Below, one piece after another: positions 34,918 through 48,746 of a DNA stretch of 64,000 nt. A program made the position numbers and the translations under genes. A model generated the notes under the pieces. It made no database searches. It saw nothing but the letters and a program-made list of their open reading frames with translations, and was not told where the DNA came from. Origin of the DNA: Carnegiea gigantea (taxonomy: Eukaryota > Streptophyta > Magnoliopsida > Caryophyllales > Cactaceae); the NCBI GenBank assembly GCA_029747015.1, contig JAKOGI010000182.1, positions 824,001 to 888,000 of the forward strand. The letters are read 5' to 3'. Within the stretch, counting starts at the first letter, position 1. Each line of letters begins with the position of its first letter.

Positions 34918-35242
34918 CGACATCCTATGCCGATTTGGTTATTACTTGACCATGATTATTATAAACTGCATGGCGATTTGGTGCCATTGAAAGATTGACT
35001 GCAAAAGTCGTGAAAGCATGCGGATTAGTAAGTACCGTAGTAACAATTAATTATTGCCTGGTTAATTTTGTGGATCTTTAAACTATTATTCATTAATATA
35101 TATGAATTTATTGTCCAAAGTTTGTGGTTAACTTCGTTCTGATGGTTAAAGTTAGCATTATTGTAAATTTTTAATGAAGGATAACAACCTGACTATCACA
35201 AGTACGTCTAACATTATATTATTTGGTTAACTTGATTGTCAG

Positions 35243-35317
35243 AATGTGTTGGAGGAGTTGAGTGTTGGATTGGATTTGGAGGGGGAAGCCGCCGAATCCA
35301 AGTACAAGGAGAGCTGA
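35243..35317 (+). pseudogene. Possible orphan or alternative 3' exon
   Basis: After an acceptor-like TTGATTGTCAG the frame reads NVLEELSVGLDLEGEAAESK and reaches TGA at 35315. A strong donor-like GTAAGTACC at 35029 would join it in frame to GAIERLTAKVVKACGL. It could also splice in phase to MATE exon 7. I do not recognise the peptide. It may be a remnant of another gene or an alternative MATE terminus. Confidence 0.3.
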
Positions 35318-35867
35318 CTATTTTTGACTTGGCAACGTGACGTCCTACTATTTATTTGATGGTTAGAGTATAATTAATTAATCATGCAGTTAGACTAGCG
35401 AGCACTTAGCATGTCTTTCCTTGGTTAACAATCATACACCTCGGAGTATGTACTCTCACTTGCCAAGCATACATATTTTTTCAACGTGTATTTATCATAT
35501 AGACAGTTTTTAATATATGGCGCTAATGTAGTTTATGAAAGTATACACTCTCAGAAACATGATATAGGCTTTGACCAACGGACAATAGGATTGACCTTTA
35601 ATATCCAATGACAAATTAAAGCAGATCGAACACAACTTTCAACCTCCTAATAAATGATGGTAAACTATAACTATGATCAATGCTCTCATGATTTTAAAGT
35701 TTAAACCATCTAATGCCTAATTCTCTCCCTTCAATCTTTTCATTTGCTTCATGTCATCTATTCTCTTTCTCTCTCCTCCATGAATCATTCAGGTCTGTCA
35801 ACTCCATATCCTTCAATTCCTCTTGGTTTTAAGTCTAATTTTCTCTAATTAACAACTCGAGATCTAG

Positions 35868-35998
35868 TACCAATGAAGCATTAGTCTCGTGGTAAAGACT
35901 GAGGTACTTGGTACATTAGGTCCCAGGTTTGATTCTCCCTCCCCCATTATGTATTGTAATTGTATTGTATTTGTGGCTCCTACGGACCCCCCAAAAAA
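35868..35998 (+). mobile_element. tRNA-derived SINE-like sequence
   Basis: A-box-like TTAGTCTCGTGGTA at 35881 and B-box-like GGTTTGATTCTCC about 45 bases later, followed by a pyrimidine/T-rich tail and an A run (CCCCCCAAAAAAAACAAC). Spacing and order match a polymerase III promoter in a plant SINE. Boundaries are approximate. Confidence 0.55.
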
Positions 35999-36892
35999 AA
36001 CAACTCCAAATCTAGTCTAAAAGCTATATTGAACTAAAAATTTTGAGGTCAGAGCATAGTAATTACTACAATGACTAGACAACAAACGCGAGGTGTTTAG
36101 TTTGCATCATCTTGTCGATTGGCCAGTGCTTCAAGTGATTGATCTTTTAATACTTATAGAATTGGGAAGATTTATTGAGATGAATTGTTGTATCCATGAA
36201 ATAAAAGATGTGAAGAAAATGAAGATGAATAGTGTCAAAGATGGTGGCCAATCAGAGAGATGAGAGTTTTTTGGGTAGGATATCTCTTTTTTGAATAATT
36301 TTATCCTTTTTTGCTGAGGAACAAAGAACAAAATGTTGAGATGACTTGAATACAAATTATACAATTAGTACAAGCACAATGCTCGACAAATTAGAACATC
36401 AAACAATGTTCAATGGGTTAAATCACATTAACGCTCGATAGACAAAAATAAAGTATTGTTAATACTTAGAACATTATGTTGTTGAGCATCTAGATGAATG
36501 GCATTAAGCCTTATGTGTTGTTGAGCTTTTAGATTAATCAAATTAAGCATTTAGGCTTAAGGTGTACGTTGAGCATTCAAAGTAATGATGTTGAGCATTT
36601 AATCTAGGGATATCGACGAGAGCATTCAAATTGATTGCGTTAAACTAGAGGAATCAAATAATTGTGTACAATGAGTAGCATTTAGATATTTGAAGAGCAT
36701 TCCCCTTTTTGTGTTGCAGAAGATTATTTGTAGAGATTGTACCTTAAGGACTTCAAGATCAGAGAGGAGAGAGAAATAAAACAAGGTATTCAAGATCAGA
36801 GATGGGAATAAAACAAAGTAGAGTCAAGTCAATGCCTTTTTCATATAACTCAAGGACTTCAAATTATTGATCAAACTAAAAAATCCCAACAA

Positions 36893-37560
36893 ATGTCATC
36901 ACCTTGCACTAACCACAAGAGAATTACATATGTAAAACAGGAAGGAGGCCACATCTGTCGGTTCAAGCTGCCAGCGCACATTCTTCATTACAAAGGAGAG
37001 AGAATCTCAAGGATCCGGTACGTACATTGCCTATGTTCTTCAAAAAAACTCACAGTGTTCACAGCAATGGACAATCAATTACAAGATGCATTTAATGAAT
37101 CAATTTCTCAATGTTTTTGTCACATAAACAAGTGGCCCCGCCAATTATCATCAGGGCTTATGCCCATCAATGATCAACGCTTATGCCGACCAATATACCC
37201 GCGCGCGGCGTCAACTCAGGCTTCTCGATCGGCCTGGGGGGTGAGCATCCAAAGTATGATCGTTTCAAGATGTGCATCGACCAAGGGGTTTACTTTCAGA
37301 TAATAATCAGCAAATCAATTTCAATTCGTAATGCTCTCTCCTTTTTGCAAAGCAAAATGTTTTGAAATGCGGCCGGCCCAACGAATTTCATTTAAAACTT
37401 ATTTTACTGCATGGGATTGTACGTATTGGGCTTCGGCTCACCATTCCAATGTTTTATGTTTTTTTGTTTTAGGCATGGGAAGAATCGAATAGTCATCCTC
37501 CCGTGACACCGGAAGGCAGCAAAACAACGGACATTACTGATCGCCAGCTAGGTAACGCTC
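36893..37560 (+). other. Unrecognised, possibly coding fragments
   Basis: A plus-strand frame at 36893-37303 is open for 136 codons (HICRFKLPAHILHYKGERIS). Overlapping frames near 37150-37300 are also open in a GC-richer patch around CCCGCGCGCGGCG. Further on, 37474-37545 after TTTTAG reads AWEESNSHPPVTPEGSKTTD. None matches a family I know. It could be a decayed gene, an exon set I cannot assemble, or chance. Confidence 0.2.
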
Positions 37561-37967
37561 ATAGTGATGATAGGTTAGTAACCTGGGTACTGTGTGATGT
37601 TACTTTGTGAAACACGAAGATAATAATGATTAGCATGGGTACATCAAGTTATCACATAGGAGACAAACGGTATGAGTAGGCAAATATTTATTTTAGATGA
37701 TTTCAGAGGTTTAGTAAATCAGAGAGCCTTATTCCATTCCGGAACGGCGGTAATGCCTCCAATCAAAAGCTTCCGCTACAAATCAACAGTAAATAGGCGA
37801 TTAAGTTACAGTAATCAGACATTAACAATTGGGGGCGTTACAAACAAATATTCCCGTAACATCCGAAAAATAAATAAAGCTTTTCATAATTGTTATCAGA
37901 ATATTCGTACACACAATTACGTAAATTATAAAAGTTTTCAAAATATGAAAAATAATAGTTATATGTA

Positions 37968-38119
37968 GAAATGAGAAGGAGTTGGTGAAAGTGGGTGAGA
38001 GTGGAAAGAAGTAGTTTTTTTTTTTTTAAGTGTGAAAAAATGTGGGAAAAAAGGGAAAGGAGTGGATGGAAGTGGAAAGAAGTGAGTTGGATTCATTAAA
38101 CTATAAAAAGAATAGGGCC
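37968..38119. mobile_element. Partial MITE with GGAGTGGATGGAAGTGG repeats
   Basis: Right end AAAAAGAATAGGGCC followed by TTA matches the CAACTTCAACC-type family ends. The interior is GTGAAAGTGGGTGAG/GGAAAGAAGTGAGTTGG. The left end is not recognisable. Confidence 0.4.
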
Positions 38120-38954
38120 TTAGTATTCGAAAAAGGCCTCTTCCCACTAGGTATTCTATAAATTCAGGCTCTTTTAAACTGGGTCTCTTCACTTATGTCT
38201 CACAAGCTGCTTATCCTAATGTCTTACAATTATGCCTTACACTTTCATCAAGACGATTAATAGAACAAAAGGATACTCCAAAGAAATTAGGTAAAACAAG
38301 AGCAAGTTTGAGATAAAGGCATGGATTTAAAACGTGGCCGATCCGCAACGAAACGGCCGCATCGGAAAGGTTTTTGAGTTGACCAAACCGCGTTTTAGCC
38401 GTGATATGAAACGCAATTTCCGTATTAGAAAGAATTTTTCATATCGCGATCGAAACCGCAATCGCGACTGAAACCGAATTTTGAATCCTTGGATAAAGGC
38501 CGGGCACTGGCCAATGGAATGTGCAAAAGTTTTGCAGTGTTTCTTAACACTACATAAACCTCTACTGATTGCCCTAAATAATAATTGACGAAATATGTAA
38601 AATTGGCATCAATGGGAAGAGGCTTCATCAAAACACTTGACTCTCCAAATTCTGCTGCCGAAGCCAGACAGAACCAGATAGGTGAACAACCTCACAAAAA
38701 CCTGTGGCGAAGACAGATCAAACCAAAATCTTCAAATGAAGATGCAGTTCAATGAAGCAATGAACTTCATATTTAACAGTTCAAAGTCGCACAGATTGGC
38801 AACGAGAAAAAGTAGATTGTACATTTTCATTTTAGTGCACAACATGCTATTTCTGACAACCTGGGGCTTGAAACATACTCGCACAACAAAATGGTATCAA
38901 AATCGACCATTGTCCCTAAATATCCTGTGCAACTAGGTCAGAACTAGCTACTAC
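38120..38954. other. Intergenic and ASF1 3' region
   Basis: A CG-containing patch at 38330-38490 has repeated AACCGCGTT, CCGCAATCGCGAC and GAAACGGCCGC words, possibly an old repeat. Bases just above 38500 up to 38954 would be the ASF1 3' UTR and downstream flank. No other gene seen. Confidence 0.4.
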
Positions 38955-41565
38955 TCACCCATCATTCTGAGACTTCGAAAAGTCCATGGTGGGTGATGGT
39001 GGTGGCAGTTCTTGCTCATTGTTTTCTGGGGCATGATCCGGAGATGGCGGAGGCTGCTCTCCATGTTCATGTTCACTGTTCTCTGGGTGGAAATTGATGG
39101 GAAATTTTGTGACTCTTGGCTTATCAGCTAAAATATTTCTCTGAACTTTATCAATCAACACCTTCTGAGGTGGTTCTTCTCTCAACGGCTCATCATCATA
39201 ATCATTATTCACATAATACCCTACTCTGACAAATTCCTGACCCAAATACGAGCATGTCAAAAGCAGAACTGTGACACCAATTATGTCCTCTTCCCGGATT
39301 TTTGATGGATCTGGCGGGTCTGCCTGGCATGAGGATCAAAGAACATCAGGAATGAAGACCGCTCAAAGCATTACAGTCACAGCCTCATTGGTTGATAGCC
39401 ATAACAACCATAAAAGTTAATGCAACTAAAAAAAATAAAGAAAACAAAGGAGCAAGAAAACAACAGCAAAAATCACACCATATTGGGATGCAGGAAGGTC
39501 AAAATGTACAGAATACATACCCAACCAAGAGCTACCAGAGAAGGGTTTCTTTCCCCCGCCAAAAAGACCCAAAAAGATAGTCTCAGTACAAACTCGTATT
39601 AATGGGAAGTATTGGTGGAATCAGAGTCAAAAACTTATATGAAAATATTAACATATTGATAAACACATATACAGACATGTAACAATGGTAATGACGATGA
39701 GACAATATATATGGATAGCACAAACATGCAAACAGAAATTGACGTAGATCACCTGAAGAACAAATCGATAATTGCCCACATTCACCGGTCCAACAAGCAC
39801 ACTTTCCAAGAGCTGGTCATATGTTTCATCTTCAGCTGATCCCACATAAATAAGTTTCCATTCTAGATCTGCAATTGGCCATATAAGCAAATCAGTGCAA
39901 TAAAGAATACAATTGCATTAAAAATTAAACTATGAAAGGCAAATATCAGAAAGCCATTGTCGACTGGAAAATACAGGAGATCAATACACATTCAGATTTT
40001 CAGCTGATAGGATTTCCAAAGTCCATAATTCATGCAAGTTTGGGGAGGAAAACAAATGATGGAGTCCATCAACTGTGTTAGTGAACTATCAGGATTGTCC
40101 TAGGTCCATCCAAATAAAGTCAAAGATACTTCTTGCAGCCCTGGCCAGAACAGTCTCCCTTCAACCTTAAAAAATTTTAGCATCTTCAATTCTAGCTTGT
40201 GGCGTTGTGGGTGACTAGTGAATCTAGAGGTGAAAATGAGGTTTCGAAAAAATAAGCGCCATTCCATTATCGGACCAAATGGTGCTCTGAATGTCAGCAA
40301 TAAGATCACAAAGGACAGATATGTTCAAAGAACATTGTTGGTGGAAATGTCTGTGCCAGTCCTATGAGGTGATTGTTTAAATGAGGTCAAGGTAGATGAG
40401 CTTCTAAACTGATAATCTTTTCATTGATATCTCTCCTATGGCATGATTGATCTCATAATATCATACATCATAGATTCATTGACATAACTGCACTTGAAGC
40501 AGGACGGACTATGACTTTAAGACTCCATCATTACTAAATATGAATTCATCTAGGCCATGAATATGATCATTGAAGATCTCCCACTCGGGACATGATCATA
40601 TTTGTCCAGAAGTGTATGCTGTTGCTTCAGAGATTCACATGATAAAGGTAAAAACTAAAAATTGTTTATATCCATTGTCTAAATGACTAAAGTTAGATGG
40701 TAGTGCAAAAAGCAAGATAACTCCCCAAATTGCACTCTGATCCTTTCATTAGTAGACACTAACTGGTTCAGGGATCTAATAGAAACAACTCTTCAGTTCA
40801 AGAGTACGCTCCCTCCCCCCATGCCATGCCTAGGTAAAACTCCAGCGCATAGATTTGGGTTTTTGGTTAACATTGTGAAGAACACAGGAAGGCTGTACCA
40901 TACTTCTTTAATTTTCTATGCCATAGCTTTGTGCAGGAAAAGGATAAGGGTGCAATTGCATAAGCTCATCCATGTTAAACCAATATCAACTTAGAAAGTA
41001 TAGCTACAGGTTACCTAATAAATTGGCTTCTGGAAAACTTTCGGATCACCAAGCCTTTAGAAGGATGGTCAGTTGATTTCACAAGGTGTTAGGAGTTTCA
41101 ATCACCACAAGGACAGAGAAGAACGTTTTTTCCTTATCTTTTTTTTTTTTGAAAAAAAAAAAAAGTAATGACAGCCGAAAAATCCTTGCTAGGAGTTAAT
41201 CGGAACATCTGGACCAGTACCATGAAGGGAGACTGGGAGAGCACTAGCAAACGTCCTGTTCGTTAAAGCAACTTCCATGTCATTCCAAAGGATATGTTCT
41301 TCAAGATCCTCTATTTTAGTTACAATTACATATGGAATGATAATATATCTACAAAGCAGGGCATCCACACACCTTAAAGTGTTACCAGGACAAACAAGCA
41401 AGGGGACAATATAAGAAGGCACATTAGCAGTATACGCCAAATTCAAGGGGCCTTACCATCTTTAAGCGGAATCAAGCACTCGTACGATATTTCAAATTGA
41501 AATGGACTAAGAAATGGTGCAGGATTATCCAAGATGGTGACGTTTGTGATGTTGACGGCACTCAT
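38955..41565 (-). CDS. ASF1: ASF1 histone H3-H4 chaperone, 3 coding exons, 197 aa
   Basis: Anti-silencing function 1 carries newly made H3-H4 dimers in the nucleus and hands them to CAF-1 or HIRA during nucleosome assembly. Minus-strand exons: 41565-41457 ([20 protein letters not shown] to LKD), 39868-39753 ([20 protein letters not shown] to FVLQ) and 39323-38955 ([20 protein letters not shown] to stop TGA). All have GT-AG borders, with phases 1 and 0, for 594 bases. Residues D88, V94 and R108, the known H3-contact positions of ASF1, fall exactly at those numbers. The Ig-like core (1 to about 155) is followed by a divergent Pro/Glu/Ser/His-rich tail ([20 protein letters not shown]). Length matches plant ASF1 (about 195). 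Intron 1 is 1.6 kb. Confidence 0.96.
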
Positions 41566-41570
41566 TGCAT
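41562..41570 (-). promoter_or_regulatory. Two-codon uORF overlapping the ASF1 start
   Basis: On the minus strand the sequence is ATG CAA TGA G. The first ATG (41570) encodes Met-Gln-stop, and its TGA overlaps the ASF1 ATG (41565) as ATGA. The acceptor-like TTTTGCAG ends at 41581, so the uORF would be retained in a spliced mRNA. It could limit initiation or feed it by re-initiation. Confidence 0.6.
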
Positions 41571-41580
41571 TTCAATCCAC

Positions 41581-42272
41581 CTGCAAAAGGGAACACCCTA
41601 TTGATGGATAAATTAAACACCAACATTGAAAAAGCATACAAACATAAAGAACCCTCACTTAACTTCTAGAGAAATAAGAAAACAACAATATGCCTTCAGA
41701 AATGAGGAGGGAAATTTCTTTTTTTTTTTTTTTTGGCCGAACGCCAGCCTTATACAAGCTGCTGCAGCTGCATTACGGAAGAAAGCATAGTTGTTTACAA
41801 GATTTTTCTGCTAAAGAACATGAGATACAGGAGGACAGAAACCCTGAACATTTTCCATTTGTCTATTTTGTTTGCATCTTGGGAACAGAAAGTCGTCAAG
41901 AACTAGATCATTGATTTAGTTGACAACTAGTTAGTCAATAATCAATAATCAATTATAAGGTGTGTTTGGTAGGGGGAAAAATCATTTTTCCATAAAATCA
42001 TTTTCCGTGGAAAATGTTTTTTCAAGAAAAATGATTTTCCACTTACATTTTCTGCTGTTTGGTGGCAGGGGTGAAAATAATTTTCTTTGCATTTCATTTT
42101 CTGCTGGTTGGTAGAATGAAAAACCATTTCTAAGGCAATCATTTCCAATTGTTTGCTACTAATAAGCTAAATTAATAGATAACCAGTTAATTTGATCATC
42201 AAACAGGCCTTACAAATTCATAATAATATTTTTTTTTCCCTTAGCCAAAGAAGGGGAAAAAAAAAGGGGTTC

Positions 42273-42305
<33 letters not shown>

Positions 42306-43539
42306 ACAAACTCAACCCTAAACCATGGCTATTCTGAAAATGCGAGAGGTAAGGGGAAAGCAGAGAATGAGATAAAGGAGAAGCAAAGAAAGAGAACGAA
42401 AATCGGACATGAAACTGAAATATCAGAGAGCTGGAAAATGTTTTTCCCTAATTTTTCAAAGGAAAACAATTTCCTTCCCATGGGGTAAAATGATTTTCCC
42501 CTGAAAATGATTTTTCCCTCTGACTTTTACCAAACAGCGTTTTCCGGAAAAATAATTTTCCTTCCTACCAAACACACCTATAGAATCACTAAGGGGAAAA
42601 TGTGGTGCCATTATGTTTCATCCAATATCTACAGTGTTCCAATCAATTAGTGTATTACTCCAAAGCCAACTGAAAATAAGAGGCAAAACAAACAGCATGC
42701 TTATCTCTCTTTTGCTGTGCACTGATTTGATGTCCTGCAACTTTTTTTTTTTTTAATTTTGATTTTTGGCTTTAATGTTTCACCATTGCTGCAAGCATAA
42801 GCTTGCTACATCCGAGTACCCTAGGCAGGATACTGAGGTATGGATTTTAGTTTGCATTTTTATTTTTTATTTTTTGAAGATTGTATCCCAGCAAAAGAAG
42901 CAACTCTTCGTTCACTAGAAAAAAACCCTTACTCCATCGAACATTAGCCAAATACAACCATAAAACTGATTCAATGCCACTTACACTAGCCAATCTCTAT
43001 AAACCTCATCGTACATAGAAAATGGGAAAATTGAAATCTAACAACCTGCATACCCTTTCTCAGAGACTTAGACACAATGTTCCAGAAAGCACATAACTAA
43101 TTCACAGACAACTCATAATAGATGTTATCAGATGAGCATAGCAAATTTGTGACAAGTCAATTTAATTACAATACCACCAGAAAAGATGAGTTCTCTCATG
43201 GTGTTGTTTCTTACCTTCAGTGCAGAAATGTGAACCCGGAGTCTCCAAAACTCTGAAAAGAAAACCAAAATAACAAGGAAAACTCCTCTGACCTGCACGA
43301 GAACTGAAAATTTCAAAATCACAAACCCTAATCGAGTATTAAAACCCTAGGATGAAATTCAACAGAAGCAAAATGTGTAGACTTCGAAATGAAGCTGCAA
43401 AGCCATCAATCAACAAAAACGATTCCTTTAGAAAGGAAATTACGGCGCCCTTTCAGCAAAATTATGACTCTCCCAAAAGAAGTGGTAAGAACCCTAAAAA
43501 GAGAAACAGAATTGGATTGATGTTTCGAGAATAGCTTAC
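41581..43539 (-). other. Probable 5' UTR intron of ASF1, with leader exon above 43540
   Basis: On the minus strand a strong donor CTTCAG|GTAAGC lies at 43540/43539, and an acceptor CCCTTTTGCAG|GTGG at 41581/41580, 15 bases before the ASF1 ATG. The leader exon would be in the 43540-43700 region (GAGAGAGAAGGATGAG on the plus strand). A second donor-like CTGAAG|GTAAG lies near 43215. The intron hosts a MITE and a GA microsatellite. Proposed from splice signals only. Confidence 0.5.
41959..42578. mobile_element. GGTGTGTTTGGTAGG MITE, about 620 bp
   Basis: Left end GGTGTGTTTGGTAGGGGGAA and right end TTCCTTCCTACCAAACACACC are inverted repeats. Further subterminal inverted words (AAAATCATTTTCC and GGAAAATGATTTT-like) run about 100 bases inward. 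Flanks TATAA and TATAG are near-identical but not exact. A GA microsatellite (42277-42304) lies inside. It sits in the probable ASF1 leader intron. Confidence 0.7.
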
Positions 43540-43816
43540 CTGAAGAGAGAGAAGGATGAGTTTGCTTCAACTATGGAAGGGCGAACAGATGAGAATTACA
43601 TGGGAAAACCTACAAACACCGTTTTATTGTAGGGATTTGGATTTGGATTTGGATTTGGGGGAAACGCAAATTGGAGGGAAAAGAGAGGGGAAATTTGGAG
43701 TTGGAGGGATCCCCCGCTCCACCCACAATTTTCAGCAGCAGTCTGCAGAGGTCAAGGGAGGTCAAAAACAAAGTTTAAAAAATAATTATCATAGAACTTC
43801 GAATAATTAATTACTA

Positions 43817-44510
43817 GGGGCCTTTTTCTTTTGTCGATAAAGCTGAATTGTTAAATGAATAAAGTTGATTGAGATTGGGAAAAGTGAATTATAAATGATA
43901 TTTTTTTATTGAAGTTGGTTAAAGTAAGTTGAATCTTTTTTTGTATGATAGGTAGAAGTTAGGCCTTGTTCGGCAAAATTAGCGGTTCAAATAGCAGATA
44001 GCGGTTTAGGTAGCGGATGACGTTTCTAATTTAGCTGTTAGCGGATAGCTGTTTAGAAAAGCAGTTGAATAAAATGTGTTCGGTAAATTTAGTTGTAGGA
44101 TTAGCTGATTAATGTAAATTGACATAAAAGGATATAGATAATTTCTAAAGATAAAATTTCCAAATGAAAATTTTTGGTAAAAAAATATGAAACACTACTT
44201 TTGAATGTAAAACGTTAATACTATTAACTTTTCAAAAACGCTACTTAAAACGTTAAACGCTACTTGAAATGCTAGTCAAAACACTACGTTACCGAACACC
44301 ACAAATTACGTGATGCGTGTATTGACTTAGTCAAAACTCCAAACGCTATCTAAAATGTTGTTGCCGAACAAACTCTTAATTAAAATAGTGGAAAGTTGGT
44401 TGAAGTTAATATTTTTTTTATCAAATTCGTGAAGTGGCTTTATGTGCATTGATATGGGTTGTAGTGATTGAGGTTGGTAAATTTAGATTTACCAACGAAA
44501 AGAACAGGGC
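43817..44510. mobile_element. CAACTTCAACC-type MITE interrupted by another MITE
   Basis: Left end GGGGCCTTTTTCTTTTGTCG and right end CCAACGAAAAGAACAGGGCC belong to the same end family as 19179-19405. The interior GATTGAGATTGGGAAAAGTG / GTTGAAGTTAATATTTTT sequence is split at 43961/44376 by the 414-bp element. Removing that insertion leaves an element of about 277 bp, in the range of the other short copies. Confidence 0.7.
43962..44375. mobile_element. Tourist-like MITE, GGCC(A/T)TGTTC family, 414 bp
   Basis: Starts GGCCTTGTTCGGCAAAATTA and ends TTGCCGAACAAACTC, with TTA flanks at 43959-43961 and 44376-44378. Same length as the copy at 10980-11393. Terminal repeats are better preserved here (GTTCGGCAA and TTGCCGAAC), so this copy is probably younger. 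Confidence 0.85.
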
Positions 44511-47150
<2,640 letters not shown>

Positions 47151-47272
47151 ATTTAATTTCTCATTCTTCACCTATTTGGTTATCATTTCTGATATAGTTG
47201 ATCTTCTTCTTCAAAACCCGCATCGTTAATTTTTCTGGGTCTATCTCATTTACAATCAAGCAATTCGTGCAG

Positions 47273-48737
47273 GTAAATTTCTCTCATCTGCTTAATTCTT
47301 GGAAGATGTATTTTTCTTTTGTCTGTTGGTGAGTGTGATGATGGTCGATGGATTAAGCTGTTGACTAATGTTTGATCTGGGTACTTTCGATTCTTGCTTG
47401 TTGGTGTTATTGAATATGAAGGAGTAGGTTTTGCTAAGTGTGATCTGGGTGCTTGGTCTGATCTGATATGTTTAGATTCATTGTTCCATCTAATTTTTTT
47501 GACTGCCTTTCAGATTAGAATGAAATTCCTGATTACATTGTCTTCATTATGCTTTAGGACAGTCTAATTGTCTAAATAAAGGAAAACCAAGTCAGAAGCT
47601 CATCAATTTCTTAACAACTTGCGGAATGTTTACTTTTGCCTGAACTTTATTGTGTACATGTTTTTTGCCATCACAAGCTAGCAACTATGAAAAAGACGGT
47701 ATCTTTTCTAAATTTTATTTAGGAGACTAGGGCAGAGAATTAGACGTGTGTTTTTCTTTGTAGCATAATCACATTCTTGACATTATAATCTTTGTGTATA
47801 TATTTATATATCCTTGTTACCACTTCAGTTTCAGAAATGTTGTCATCATTGTCATTGTTGTCACCACTACCATTGAGTCTCCTACATGGTCATTATGAGT
47901 GTGTTTCAGGGGAAAAATCTATTAGGCTCCGTTTGGTCCTCAGAAAATTTGGTGGAAAGAAAAGTTGAGGAAAAAAAATGTGAAGGAAAAAAAAAGTAGG
48001 GAGAAAATGAGTTTTTTTCTCTTGTTTGGATCAAGGAAAAAATATAAGAATTTGGATGAGAAATTTGAATATTGATGAACTACTTAAATCATTTTGATGC
48101 CATCTAAACAATACAAGGCTGGAAAAGATTGGAAATTTTCCTCAAACTTTCCTCACAATTTTATGAGGAAAATTTTGTCACTTGTTTCTAATAATTTTTC
48201 CACCGAACTTCCTCCATATTTTTTTTCTTTGTGATTTTCTCTAAACCAAACACAAGGAAAAAAGCAACTTTCCTAAATTTTTTTCTTTCCACCAAATTTT
48301 CCAAGATCCAAACAAAGCCTTAAAGTCGCATGTATTTCATAATGCTATGGAATTGCTTAGACAACAAGTTATGTGTTCTCTTGCTGTTATGACTTATTTC
48401 ATGAGTAGGGACTTGAGAGTAAATCTCTTTGTTTATGGTCTTCAGTTGGATAACTATGCCTACAAATAACTGGTACATGTTCTAGCAGTGGACTAGTCCG
48501 TTTTCTGAAAATTTTGCACATTTTGTTTGGTCTAAAGTAAATGGCAGCATCCATAGCTCGCCATATTTTGGGGTGACCCAATCACAGGTAGTAAGGTGAA
48601 AAGAAGTCTCTCAGCATTAACTCCTGATCTCCTTATATTGTCCTGTGTTTGGATGTAATTATCTTCTGTATTTGTGTATTGTCTGGAGTTGTACATTGGT
48701 AAGCACATAAATTACCGGTATAAGTTCTATTTTGCAG
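47273..48737 (+). other. 5' UTR intron of the PGD gene
   Basis: Donor TTCGTGCAG|GTAAATTT at 47272/47273 and acceptor TATTTTGCAG|GTAGGAGAA at 48737/48738 leave only nine leader bases before the ATG at 48747. Leader exon 1 would lie at about 47170-47272. Plant PGD genes with an intronless CDS and a leader intron are known. The first 100 bases of the intron are T-rich, as in introns that boost expression. A MITE lies in its middle. Confidence 0.7.
47925..48319. mobile_element. Tourist-like MITE in the PGD leader intron, 395 bp
   Basis: Left end GGCTCCGTTTGGTCCTCAGA and right end CAAGATCCAAACAAAGCC are inverted repeats. The match extends inward (AAAATTTGGTGGAAAG versus CTTTCCACCAAATTTT). TTA flanks both sides (47922-47924 and 48320-48322). 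Non-coding. Confidence 0.88.
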
Positions 48738-48746
48738 GTAGGAGAA

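Larger units (their letters stand above)
34918..36892. other. Intergenic downstream of the MATE gene
   Basis: No independent gene recognised. It holds a possible orphan exon (35243-35317), a SINE-like insertion (35868-35998) and AT-rich sequence with TTGAGCATTTAG-like words repeated at about 36480-36620. Confidence 0.5.
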
